DNA of 64,000 nt from an uncultured Clostridia bacterium (GTDB taxonomy: Bacteria; Bacillota; Clostridia; Christensenellales; Borkfalkiaceae). Shown here in pieces: positions 16,810 to 25,500 of the stretch; the first letter of the stretch is position 1, and every line of letters starts with the position of its first letter. Below the pieces are notes generated by a model that saw only the letters and a program-made list of their open reading frames with translations, was not told where the DNA came from and searched no databases. The stretch lies in the NCBI GenBank assembly GCA_947629575.1, contig CANREF010000001.1, positions 62,001 through 126,000 on the forward strand, read 5' to 3'. A program made the translations under genes and the position numbers.

Positions 16810-17748
16810 ATGAAATATATCGAACTCACCGTACACACCACGACAGAGGCGGCGGAGATCATCTCCGACGTCATGTGGGAACATACCGACCTCGGGGTCA
16901 CCGTATGCGATTTCAACGACATCCTCGCCCTGCAGAGGGATTCCACCGTCTTTTGGGACTATATGGACGAAGCGGTGGAAACGCCGCAAAAGGACGTTCT
17001 CGTCAAATGCTTTTTCCCGCCCGAGGAGGCGGAGCAAAAAATCGCCGCCGTCATGCGGGAAATACGCACCCGTATGCAGCTTTGCGGGGGGGAGATCGAC
17101 TTCGGCACGCTCGACGAGACCAAGCGGGAGATCGACGGGGACGATTGGATCGACGTGTGGAAAAAACACTTCCGCCCCATCCATATCGGCAAGATCGTCG
17201 TCGTGCCCGAGTGGATCTCCTATTCCGAAGAGGGGGATGAAAAGACCGTCTCGCTCGATTCGAGCATGGCATTCGGCACGGGCGAACACGAGACGACGCG
17301 CATGTGCGTGGAACTTCTGCAGGAGTATCTCAAAGAGGGGGACGTCGTCCTCGACGTGGGCTGCGGAAGCGGCATTTTAGGGATCTCGGCGGCGAAGCTC
17401 GGCGCGAAACTGTGCTATCTTTCCGACCTCGACCCGATTGCCGTCAAGAGCGCGGAGCACAACGCCTTAAAGAGCGGCGTTTCGGAAAAGGTCGTTATCT
17501 CGCAGGCGAATCTGCTGGACGGGTCAAACCTCAAGGCCGACCTCATCCTTGCGAACATCACGGCGGAAGTGCTCTCCCTACTCGCCCCTTCGGCAAAGAA
17601 CGCCCTCAAAGAGGGAGGCGTCCTCATTTTGAGCGGCATTATCAAGGAACGGCTCGGGTTTGTGAAGAAGACCTATTCCGCGCTCGGGCTCACCCTTCTC
17701 AAAGAGCGAAACGAGGGCGAATGGTACGCGCTCGTCTATCGGAACTAA
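16810..17748 (+). CDS. prmA: Ribosomal protein L11 methyltransferase
   Basis: A 312-residue class I SAM methyltransferase that methylates ribosomal protein L11. The N-terminal substrate-recognition domain (residues 1-110) is followed by DSSMAFGTGEHETTRMCVELL (PrmA signature), the SAM-binding VVLDVGCGSGILGISAAKLGA (about 177-197) and LILANITAEVL (motif IV). The length is typical. ATG 16810 has GAAAGG upstream and matches the conserved N terminus KYIELTVHTTTEAAE. It is the first gene of a four-gene run, prmA-rsmE-mtaB-HIT, a standard clostridial order, and the last three junctions are tight or overlapping. Confidence 0.94.
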   Translation: MKYIELTVHTTTEAAEIISDVMWEHTDLGVTVCDFNDILALQRDSTVFWDYMDEAVETPQKDVLVKCFFPPEEAEQKIAAVMREIRTRMQLCGGEIDFGTLDETKREIDGDDWIDVWKKHFRPIHIGKIVVVPEWISYSEEGDEKTVSLDSSMAFGTGEHETTRMCVELLQEYLKEGDVVLDVGCGSGILGISAAKLGAKLCYLSDLDPIAVKSAEHNALKSGVSEKVVISQANLLDGSNLKADLILANITAEVLSLLAPSAKNALKEGGVLILSGIIKERLGFVKKTYSALGLTLLKERNEGEWYALVYRN

Positions 17749-17759
17749 CCTTAACTATC

Positions 17760-18473
17760 ATGGCACGCAACCGTTTTTTCATCGACCATATCCAAGAGGA
17801 AGCCGCGCTCACGGGCGACGAATTCCGCCATGCCAAGAATGTGCTGCGCCTCAAAGAGGGGAGCGAAGTCACCTTGCTCGACGGCAGCGGCGCGGAGTAT
17901 TCCGCCATTGTCACCAAGGTGGAGCGTGACAGAATTTTATTGCACGTCCTTCAAAAAACGGACACAGACCGCGAGCCGAAGACGGAAGTCTTCCTTCTCG
18001 TCGGCGCGCTCAAAGGAGACAAGACGGAGCTCGTGGTGCAAAAGGCGGTGGAACTTGGCGTCTCGAAGATCGGCGTGTTTTCCTCCCGCTATTGCGCCGC
18101 CTACATGAATGAGAACAAGCTGGAGCGGCTCAACCGCGTCTCCCGCGAGGCGGCAAAACAGTGTATGCGCCAAATCGCGCCGCCCGTCGTCTACTTTGAA
18201 AACTACCAAGACGCCTTAAAAAGTGCAAACGGGTATCAAAATAAGCTGTTCGCGTGCGAATTTTTGGAGCAAAGCGAAGAAGGGCTCAACGGACTGAACG
18301 GTCCATGCGCCCTCGTCGTGGGAAGCGAAGGGGGCTTTTCGGAGGAGGAATTCGCCCTCGCAAAGTCTTTGGGTTTTCGGGGGGTTTCCCTCGGCAGAAG
18401 AATATTGCGCGCGGAGACGGCGGCGATCGCCCTTCTGTCCGTCGTCATGTATGAGCTGGGAGAGTTGAAATGA
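17760..18473 (+). CDS. rsmE: 16S rRNA (uracil1498-N3)-methyltransferase
   Basis: A 237-residue SPOUT-class methyltransferase acting on U1498 of 16S rRNA. It shows the N-terminal PUA-like part (RFFIDHIQEEAALTGDEFRHAKNVLRLKEGSEV), the GALKGDKTELVVQKAVELGV segment, and the knotted SAM site ALVVGSEGGFSEEEF followed by LGRRILRAETAAIALLSV. It starts at ATG 17760, 12 bases after prmA, and its stop overlaps the mtaB start as ATGA. Confidence 0.94.
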   Translation: MARNRFFIDHIQEEAALTGDEFRHAKNVLRLKEGSEVTLLDGSGAEYSAIVTKVERDRILLHVLQKTDTDREPKTEVFLLVGALKGDKTELVVQKAVELGVSKIGVFSSRYCAAYMNENKLERLNRVSREAAKQCMRQIAPPVVYFENYQDALKSANGYQNKLFACEFLEQSEEGLNGLNGPCALVVGSEGGFSEEEFALAKSLGFRGVSLGRRILRAETAAIALLSVVMYELGELK

Positions 18474-19696
18474 AGGCGTGCGTGTTCACCCTCGGGTGCA
18501 AGATGAACGAAGTGGAGAGCGCCTCTTTGATGCGCGGGCTGGAGGAGCGCGGCTATGAGGTGACGGACGAGCTCTCGTATGCCGATCTGTATCTGCTCAA
18601 CACCTGCGCGGTCACGGCGGAAGCGGAGCGCAAATCCCGCCAAGCGGTCAACCGTATGCGGAAATTCAACCCCGCCGCTCCCGTGATCGTGCTCGGGTGC
18701 GCCTCGGAACGGGATGGGGAGGCCTTCTTCCGCAAAGAGGGGGTGCGCCTTGTCGTCGGCGCGCAGAACAAGGGCAGGGCGCTCGAATTGCTCGAAAAGG
18801 AGGGCGTTTTCCGCGAGACGGAGGGGGCTTTCTGCGAACTTCCCGCGCCCAAACAGACCAAGACGCGCGCTTTTTTGCGCATACAGGACGGCTGCAACCG
18901 ATTCTGTTCCTACTGCATCATTCCCTATCTGCGCGGCAGAACGCGTTCGCGCAGTGCGGAGAGCATACGAAAAGAGGCGACGGAGTGCGGGGCGAAGGAG
19001 ATCGTGCTCACGGGCATCGACATTTCCTCCTACCGCGACGGCGAAACGGGGCTCGGGGAGCTTCTTCTCCTGCTCAAGGACGTGCCCGCGCGCATCCGTC
19101 TCGGGTCACTGGAAGAGGGCGTCGCGGACGAAAAATTCCTTCTGCAGATGAAGGAAGCGGGAAACGTCGTGCCGCACTTCCATCTCTCTTTGCAGAGCGG
19201 TTCCACCGCCGTGCTCAGAGCCATGAACAGACGCTACACGCGCGAAGAATTCCTTACGTGCTGCAAAAAAATATACGAACATTTCCCCGACGCCGCGATC
19301 ACCACCGACATCATCGTGGGCTTTCCCGACGAGACGGAGGAGGATTTCAAAGCGTCCCTCTCCATCATCGCGGAAGCGGGCTTTGCGCGGGTGCATTGTT
19401 TCCCGTTTTCTTCCCGCCCGGGGACGGTCGCGGCAAAGAAAAAGGACCTGCCCGCAGCAGTGAAGCGGGAGCGCATGGCGCGCATCTCGGAGGAGGCAAA
19501 GCGCGCGGAAACCGCATACGTATTGCGTTTTTTGGGCACGGAGCGGGAAGTTCTGTTCGAATCGGACGGCGGGTATTCCGAAAATTATATCCGCGTCTAC
19601 GCGGAGGACGCGAAGGAGGGAATGCTCGCCCGCGTAAAATTTTCGAGACTTTATAAAGACGGCGTTTTTGCCGAAATTTCGGAGGAGATCAAATGA
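18470..19696 (+). CDS. mtaB: tRNA t6A37 methylthiotransferase
   Basis: A 408-residue radical-SAM methylthiotransferase converting t6A to ms2t6A at position 37 of tRNA. Domains in order: N-terminal UPF0004 with three Fe-S cysteines (FTLGCKMNEVES, LLNTCAVTAEAE, VLGCASERDG), radical SAM with QDGCNRFCSYCIIPYLRG (CxxxCxxC, about residue 141), and a C-terminal TRAM domain. The N-terminal CKMN and length fit MtaB rather than MiaB or RimO. It is coupled to rsmE and to the next gene by ATGA overlaps, so all are made together. Confidence 0.93.
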   Translation: MKACVFTLGCKMNEVESASLMRGLEERGYEVTDELSYADLYLLNTCAVTAEAERKSRQAVNRMRKFNPAAPVIVLGCASERDGEAFFRKEGVRLVVGAQNKGRALELLEKEGVFRETEGAFCELPAPKQTKTRAFLRIQDGCNRFCSYCIIPYLRGRTRSRSAESIRKEATECGAKEIVLTGIDISSYRDGETGLGELLLLLKDVPARIRLGSLEEGVADEKFLLQMKEAGNVVPHFHLSLQSGSTAVLRAMNRRYTREEFLTCCKKIYEHFPDAAITTDIIVGFPDETEEDFKASLSIIAEAGFARVHCFPFSSRPGTVAAKKKDLPAAVKRERMARISEEAKRAETAYVLRFLGTEREVLFESDGGYSENYIRVYAEDAKEGMLARVKFSRLYKDGVFAEISEEIK

Positions 19697-20031
19697 ACGA
19701 CTGTATTTTTTGCAAGATCATCGCGGGGGAGATCCCGTCCGCGAAGGTGTACGAAGACGATGAAGTTTTGATGTTCAAAGACATCGCGCCCATTGCGAAG
19801 ATCCACATTCTGTGCGTTCCCAAGGAGCATTTTGCCTATTTGAGCGAACTGAACGCGGCGCGCGCGGCATGGCTCGGGCGGACGCTTAAGAAGATCGGAA
19901 AAATGAAGGACGAACTCGGTTTGGGGGACGGTTACCGCCTTGTGATCAATCAAGGGGAGAATGCGGGGCAGAGCGTTCATCATCTGCACATCCACATTCT
20001 CGGCGGCGAAACTTTGCCGTGGGGGAAATAA
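19693..20031 (+). CDS. HIT-family nucleotide-binding hydrolase (HinT-like)
   Basis: A 112-residue histidine-triad protein. The N terminus DCIFCKIIAGEIPSAKVYED and the triad HHLHIHILGG (about residues 96-105) are those of HinT/PKCI-like purine nucleoside phosphoramidases. A metal-type CIFC pair is present. The ATG overlaps the mtaB stop (ATGA). The cellular substrate of such proteins is usually unclear; the conserved operon position beside tRNA and rRNA modification genes may only reflect shared expression. Confidence 0.92.
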   Translation: MNDCIFCKIIAGEIPSAKVYEDDEVLMFKDIAPIAKIHILCVPKEHFAYLSELNAARAAWLGRTLKKIGKMKDELGLGDGYRLVINQGENAGQSVHHLHIHILGGETLPWGK

Positions 20032-20032
20032 G

Positions 20033-20672
20033 AGTTTCGCACATTTCTTTTCCCTGTGCTATGCGCCAAACGCTCTAATTGTCATTTCGAGCGGAGCGCG
20101 AAGCGCGAAGTCGAGAAATCTCACAACGGAAAAGAAATGTGCGAGGGGTTAGTTTGTCTGCTCCGTAGCTGCTATCTGCCCACCCGATAACTGCTTCGTA
20201 AAAACGAAAAGCCGTAAGTGTGCGGCAAATTGTGTGCGCTGACGCAGGGAAACCCTGCTCCGCGCAGTAATTGGAAATGGTTTCGCACATTTCTTTGCTA
20301 ACTTCCACCCCGCCCACCGACACGTCATCCCGAGCGTAGCGAAGCGAAGTCGAGGGATCTCGTCCCATAAGCAAACTGCGGGATGTCGTTCGAAAAGAAA
20401 TGTGCGCGGGGTTAAGTTGTTTGCTTCGTAAGAGCATTCTGCCCGCCCGATAATCGCTTCGTAAAAACGAAAAGCGCGAGGTGTCGCGCAAATGCAGTCC
20501 CGCAGCGCAAAAGCGTGGTTTTGCTCGCGGAAGAGATTTGGGGAAGCACCCCACCCCCGTCACTCGCTTCGCTCGTGCCACCCCCTCCAATGGAGGGGGT
20601 AGGGGGGTGGGCACTTGGCGCCCCTCATAGGGGAGCTATCACCGCAGGTGACTGAGGGGTTTTCACGCGGCA
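20033..20672. repeat. Composite repeat block after the HIT gene
   Basis: Two TTTCGCACATTTCTTT...AAAGAAATGTGCG elements (about 20034-20145 and 20280-20405), each with an inner GAAGTCGAG unit; a CCGATAACTGCTTCG segment (20180) with GCGGCAAATTGTGTGCGC; a second CCGATAATCGCTTCG segment to about 20545, nearly identical to 16.46-16.55 kb; GTCACTCGC / GCTCGTGCC hairpin with CCACCCC ends (20548-20610); and GGGGAGCTATCACCGCAGGT-type hairpin (20630-20660). No gene is supported. Confidence 0.7.
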
Positions 20673-20697
20673 ATGAAAACTCGTTCACCATATCCCC

Positions 20698-20726
20698 GTA
20701 TAAAATTTCATGAAGCTGTCAAACAT
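20698..20726 (+). promoter_or_regulatory. Possible forespore (sigma-F/G-type) promoter
   Basis: GTATA (20698-20702), 15 bases, GTCAAACAT (20718-20726). It resembles the sigma-F pattern (GYWTA, GGNRANAMT) and has the same spacing as the better match before the spoIIQ-like gene. Starting there would leave a leader of about 25 bases to ATG 20758. Confidence 0.4.
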
Positions 20727-20757
20727 CCTCTCGGTTTTGGCGAGGGGGTGTTTTTTT

Positions 20758-21186
20758 ATGAAACGGTTCTTGCGTTCGTTCGGCGGGGTGCTCTTTACTG
20801 CCGTTGTGCTCGGGTGTATGGTATTGCTCTTTCTGCTCTGCCGCGCGCCCGCGTTTGAAGGGGGTGAGGGCTACACCTTCTATTTGGGAAAAAGTTCTTC
20901 CGCGCTTACCGTCCACACCGACGCGCCCGTGCGGGCGAAACTTCTTTTGGGTGACGTCAAGGGGGAAAGCACCGTCTACAGCGGAGACCGCTATGAAGAA
21001 CTCAAGGAAAAATATCGCGCAAAGCTGCTCTTTACGGAGACCGTCGGCGGGGTGACGAGCTACTATCTTCACTCGCCCTTTCTCGGAGCGGGGATCAAAC
21101 TTGGCGGAAAGACGGTCAATCTGCAGATCGCGGTGAGTGCGGAGCAAACTGCTGTGGGAACGCCTCTCATCTTCGGCGGCTTTTGA
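20758..21186 (+). CDS. Small membrane-anchored protein of unknown function, likely sporulation-associated
   Basis: A 142-residue protein with one N-terminal signal anchor (about residues 9-30, GVLFTAVVLGCMVLLFLLC) and an extracytoplasmic alpha/beta domain of about 105 residues (FYLGKSSSALTVHTDAPVRA, RYEELKEKYRAKLLFTE, VNLQIAVSAEQ). I do not recognise the family. ATG 20758 is chosen because GAGGGGGTG precedes it; an in-frame ATG at 20710 lies inside the predicted promoter. The promoter resembles that of the spoIIQ-like gene 0.9 kb downstream, so a forespore role is suggested. A shortened YwmB-like protein was considered but is not supported by a motif. Confidence 0.6.
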   Translation: MKRFLRSFGGVLFTAVVLGCMVLLFLLCRAPAFEGGEGYTFYLGKSSSALTVHTDAPVRAKLLLGDVKGESTVYSGDRYEELKEKYRAKLLFTETVGGVTSYYLHSPFLGAGIKLGGKTVNLQIAVSAEQTAVGTPLIFGGF

Positions 21187-21606
21187 TCGGGCATTCCCCC
21201 CACCACCGCCTGCGGCGGAGCCTCCCCCCGTAGGGGGTAGGCCTTTACCTGCCCCCTTTTAAGGGGGCGGGTGGCATGGCGTTAGCCATGACAGGTGGGG
21301 GTGCTTCCCAAAATCTGCGCGTTGGAAAATCACACTTTTCCATAAGCGCACACAATTTGCCGCACTCTTACGGCTTTCCGTTTTTACGGAGCAGTTATCG
21401 GGCGGGCAGATAGTGACTACGGAGCAGACCACCTAACCCCTCGCACATTTCTTTTCCATAGTGAGATTTCTCGACTTCGCGCTTTGCGCTCCGCTACTTC
21501 GCCCTGCGGGCTCGTGCCGCGCTTAGAGAATCAGAACTGTGCGCGGGGCGAAATGACAATTAAAGCGTTTGGCGTATAGCACAGGGAAAAGAAATGTGCG
21601 AAATTA
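21187..21606. repeat. Composite repeat block before the spoIIQ-like gene
   Basis: Contents: CCACCACCGCCTGCGGCGG unit (about 21198-21216), GGCGGGTGGC with hairpin ATGGC-GTTA-GCCAT and GACAGG (21268-21294), the GCGCACACAATTTGCCGCAC segment (about 21345) followed by an inverted CCGATAACTGCTCCG segment, and a reverse-orientation CTCGCACATTTCTTTTCC...AAAAGAAATGTGCG element (about 21450-21601). No gene. Confidence 0.7.
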
Positions 21607-21618
21607 AAAGCCTCTCAT

Positions 21619-21647
21619 GTATAAAACCGCAGACGGGTGGCAATCAT
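21619..21647 (+). promoter_or_regulatory. Sigma-F/G-type promoter before the spoIIQ-like gene
   Basis: GTATA (21619-21623), 15 bases, GGCAATCAT (21639-21647): the -10 matches GGNRANAMT at all positions but one. Bacillus spoIIQ is transcribed by sigma-F in the forespore, so promoter and gene identity support each other. Confidence 0.6.
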
Positions 21648-21673
21648 TACATAAAAAATTCGGAGGAGTTCCT

Positions 21674-22333
21674 ATGAAAGAAAAGGAAAATACCGTACCT
21701 ACTACTAGAAGAAAGAAGCTCATATATTCCGTTATCGTGGCGGTGTGTGCGCTGCTTCTCATCGTCGCCACCGTGCTCACCGTCTATTTCGTTGCGGGGA
21801 ACAAACATGAAGTGCTCGAAGCTCCGCCCGTCACGGACGATCCTCCCGCGGAGAACGATCCTCCCGCCGACAAAGGCGACCCCGAACCTTCCGATCCCAC
21901 CGGCGGACAGACGGCAGCCTATATCATGCCCGTGGAAGGGGCAGAGAGCACGGTCACGCACAACGCCTATTATGGGAATACGACGCTCGACAAATGGTAT
22001 TTCCACAAGGGAGTGGACTATGCGGCGGAAGAGGGCGCCGACATCCGCGCCATCGCTGACGGGGAGATCACCTGCATCGATCTTTCCGAACGTCTCGGGA
22101 ATGTCGTTACGGTCAAACATGCCGACGGCGTGGAGAGCACCTATCGCTTCATCGAGCCCGCAGAAGGGTTGAAGGAGGGCGACAGCGTGAAGCAGGGGCA
22201 GGTCATCGGGAAGGTCGCTTCCGCCTACGGCACAGAGGCGAAGGATGGCACTCATCTGCACTTTGAAATGAGCATCGAAGGGAAACGGGTCGATCCCACG
22301 AGCTATCTCGACGTCATTCTCGAAGAAAAGTAA
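21674..22333 (+). CDS. spoIIQ: SpoIIQ-like M23 metallopeptidase-domain protein
   Basis: A 219-residue protein with one N-terminal membrane segment (about 16-40), a Pro/Asp-rich linker (VTDDPPAENDPPADKGDPEPSD), and a C-terminal LytM/M23 domain. Both metal motifs are intact: FHKGVDYAA (HxxxD, about residue 118) and THLHFEM (HxH, about 197). SpoIIQ spans the forespore membrane and meets SpoIIIAH during engulfment; B. subtilis SpoIIQ lost a metal ligand, whereas clostridial forms such as that of C. difficile keep them. CGGAGGAG precedes the ATG. The promoter type supports the sporulation call over a general cell-wall hydrolase. Confidence 0.78.
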   Translation: MKEKENTVPTTRRKKLIYSVIVAVCALLLIVATVLTVYFVAGNKHEVLEAPPVTDDPPAENDPPADKGDPEPSDPTGGQTAAYIMPVEGAESTVTHNAYYGNTTLDKWYFHKGVDYAAEEGADIRAIADGEITCIDLSERLGNVVTVKHADGVESTYRFIEPAEGLKEGDSVKQGQVIGKVASAYGTEAKDGTHLHFEMSIEGKRVDPTSYLDVILEEK

Positions 22334-22341
22334 CGAACGTA

Positions 22342-22379
22342 TGCAAAAACGGGACGCCGACGGGCGTCCCGTTTTTGCA
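22342..22379 (+). terminator. Terminator after the spoIIQ-like gene
   Basis: A 17-bp stem (22342-22358 with 22363-22379) whose 3' arm contains GTTTTTGCA, starting 9 bases after the stop codon. Confidence 0.8.
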
Positions 22380-22422
22380 CGGAAAAATTTTTTCGGAAAT
22401 TGGGGAAAGTGCTCTGCGGGGG

Positions 22423-22451
22423 TTGCCTTTTGCGGAAAAAAATGGTATAAT
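22423..22451 (+). promoter_or_regulatory. Promoter for the DUF4011 helicase gene
   Basis: TTGCCT (22423-22428), 17 bases, TATAAT (22446-22451), 54 bases before the ATG. Confidence 0.75.
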
Positions 22452-22505
22452 CGTAAGACGGAAAAAACTTTCGGTCGCGCGGAGCTCTTCCGCGCAGGTG
22501 GAGTT

Positions 22506-25500
22506 ATGGCAGGCAGAACAAAGCTCAAAAACAGCATACGGGAAAAAATTTCGCTCGCAGTCGTCCCCCCGAAGTACGTGGGCTATCTCGACTGCGTTCT
22601 CCGCACGCCCATCACCTTCCGCGTCACGAACGGATGCGAGGAGGAGTTGGCGCTGAGGCTTGTTCTGCAGGACGGCAAGGGTCTTTTCATCCCCTACGAA
22701 AATCGCTTTTCCGCTCCCTTTGAAAAGACGGTGGAAGTTTCGGCGGAGGGAATCCTTTCCCCCCTCTTTCTCGCAGATCTGGAAGAGCCCACTCCCGTCA
22801 CGGCGGAAGCGATCCTCCTTTCGGAGGGCGGGGAAGTGGGCAGAGCTCAGGCGGAGATCGTCTGTCTGCCCTTCGACTATTGGGAGGGGCTCTCGGGAAA
22901 TGCCGAACGCCTCGCCTGCTTTGTCCGCCCGCGGCTCGCGGAGTGTTCCCGAACGCTCGAGGACGCGGGCAAACGGCTGAAGAAATGGAGCGAGACCGCC
23001 GAGATCTACGGCTATGCCGGCGCGGACAAAAACACCATTCGTCTCACGCTCGCCGCCCTGTTTGCAAGCGTAAAGGCGAAAGACCCCGAGCGGGAGGAGG
23101 GTGCGCTTTCCTCGCCCGTCCGCGCCTTTTCGCCCGTTTTCCCCAAAGAGAGGAAGACGACGCCGCTCGCGCTCGCCCTGCACGTTGCGGCCTGTCTCGA
23201 ACAGGCGCAGCTCGATCCCGTCATCGCCGTCGGAAAGGGGGGAGTGGGCGTCGGAACGTGGCTGTATGAAAGCTGTTTCCCCGACCCCGTGACCGACGAC
23301 TGCGAAACGGTGGAGAAATTCATCTCGGACGGGATCAACAATCTTGCCTTTTTCGACGCGGAGGACCTCTTCTCCGCCCGCAATCTCTCCTTCACCCTCT
23401 CGGGAAAGCACTTTGCCGAAAAGCTGAAGGAGGGCTACTTTGAATATTTCATCGACATCCGCCGCTGCCGTATCGCGGGGATGCCCGTGCTTCCGCTCAA
23501 GGAAAAGGGATTGCACGGCGCAGAACTCGTGGGCGAGGCGGAGATGTCTTTCGACAGCGCGCCCGCACCTCTGCCCGCACTTCATAAACCCGAGGCGGAA
23601 AAGCAGACGCGCAACAAGATCTGGGAGCGCAGATTGCTCGATCTGTCCGCGCGGAACACGTTGCTCGTCTTCGCGGGGAAGAATGCGCTGCATCTGCGCG
23701 CGGGAGACCCCGACGCCCTTTTGCGGGGACTTCTCGACGGGGAGGAATACAAGCTCTCCGACGCTCCCACGCAGCCCCTCTTCGGGGTAAAGATGAGTTC
23801 CGCACAAAGAGAGCTCTGCGAGCTCGAACGCAAAAGCGGGCTCGTCCGCGCCTATGCGCAGGGAGAGGAGCTTTCCGAGACCGCCCGCCTTCTGCAGCGC
23901 AAGAACAGGGAGGCGGATGAGGAATCGGGCGCAAAACTTCTCTATCTTGCGTTCGGATTTTTGCGTTACGTCTCCAAGGAAGACGGCGCTCCCCGCTATG
24001 CGCCTCTCGTCCTTCTGCCCGTCGATCTCGTGCGGGCAAAGGGGAACGAAGATTTCTCTCTCCGTGCCGCAGAGCGCGAATATTTTGTCAACGCTACTCT
24101 TCTCGAACTTCTCAAGCAGGAATTCAACATCGATATCCTTGGGCTGGGCGGAGACGTCTCCGCACTGAAGGCGACGGAGATCTGCGCCATGGTGCTTGCC
24201 GAGGTCGCGGGCATGAAGGGCTGGACGGTGATCAACGAAGTCTACCTCGCCGCATTCTCCTTCCGCCGCTATCTCATGTGGCGGGATCTGCACGCCCATT
24301 TCGACGATCTGAAGTCCAACGCGCTCTTCAAAGCGCTCCTCAAAGGACGTGCGGAGCGCGCCCCCCTGCCCGCCTTCAAGGAGGAAGACGAGGGAGACCC
24401 TGCTGGAACGCTCACCCCGCTCCCCGCAGACAGTTCCCAATATGCCGCTATCGCGCTCTCCCGAACGGGAGCGAGCTTTGTTCTGCACGGCCCTCCCGGA
24501 ACGGGAAAGAGCCAGACGATCACCAATATCATCGCCAACGCCCTCGAGGACGGGAAGCGGGTGCTCTTCATCGCCGAAAAGAAGGCGGCGCTCGACGTCG
24601 TAAAGAAACGGCTCGACGCGATCGGCATCGGGGAGTTCTGCCTCGAGCTGCATTCCGACAAGGCGGACAAGAACAGTTGCGTCAAGCGCTTGGAGGATAC
24701 CGCCGCCCTTGCGGGAGGGGAACACACGGGAGATTTCAACCGCTGTGCGGAGGAGATCGGCTCGCTTCGGGGAGAACTTCTGCGCCCCATGCGCGCTCTG
24801 CACAAGAAGCGCCGTCTCGGCATTTCCGTCTATCAGGCGATCTTGCTCTACCTCAAAAACAAGGACGCTCCCGACGTCATGGACATCGAAAGCGGATTTT
24901 ACGATACCCTCAGCGAGCGCAAGCTCGCCGACTGCAAGATGCGCATCCTCTCGGCTGCGGCAGCCGCCAAGGAATGCGGCGGCGTATTCCGCTCTCCCTT
25001 CGAGAACGTCAACCTCACCGAGTATTCCTCCGACCTTCGCGATAAACTCTACTGCGCTTCGGAAGTTCTGCTCGCGGAGATCAGACACCTGCGCGCTTTC
25101 TTGGGGTTGTTCCTCGAATTTTATCGTCAAAAGATCTCGACGCTTACGCCGAAAAAGCTCGAAAATTTATGTACGGTCATAAAAAATCTGAACAGCGGGC
25201 TCTATTCCGCCTATTTTTCGGGCGTGACGGAGGAGCAATTCACCGCCTTCTTCAACGCCAACCGCAGGCTGGATGAACTGCTCGTGTTCTATAACCGCCA
25301 TTTCCGCGTATTCGTAGAACCCGACCAATGCGGGGAGATACGCCGCGCCCTCGAAAACGGGGACATCCGCACTTCCAAGGCGGCGGTCTCTGCTGCGAAA
25401 AAGCTGTCCCGTGCCGCCCTTCATCCCTTGACGGGGGAGGATACGGCAAAATTTTTGCAGGTCGTCGTGGATATCTGTTCCTGCATGGAACAGATCTCGG

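Noticed and set aside
20710-20757. Upstream ATG for the 142-residue membrane protein
   Set aside because: It would lie inside the predicted promoter and lacks a Shine-Dalgarno, while ATG 20758 has GAGGGGGTG.
22314-25130. 938-codon antisense frame over the helicase gene
   Set aside because: The plus strand shows helicase motifs throughout; the antisense product has no domain.
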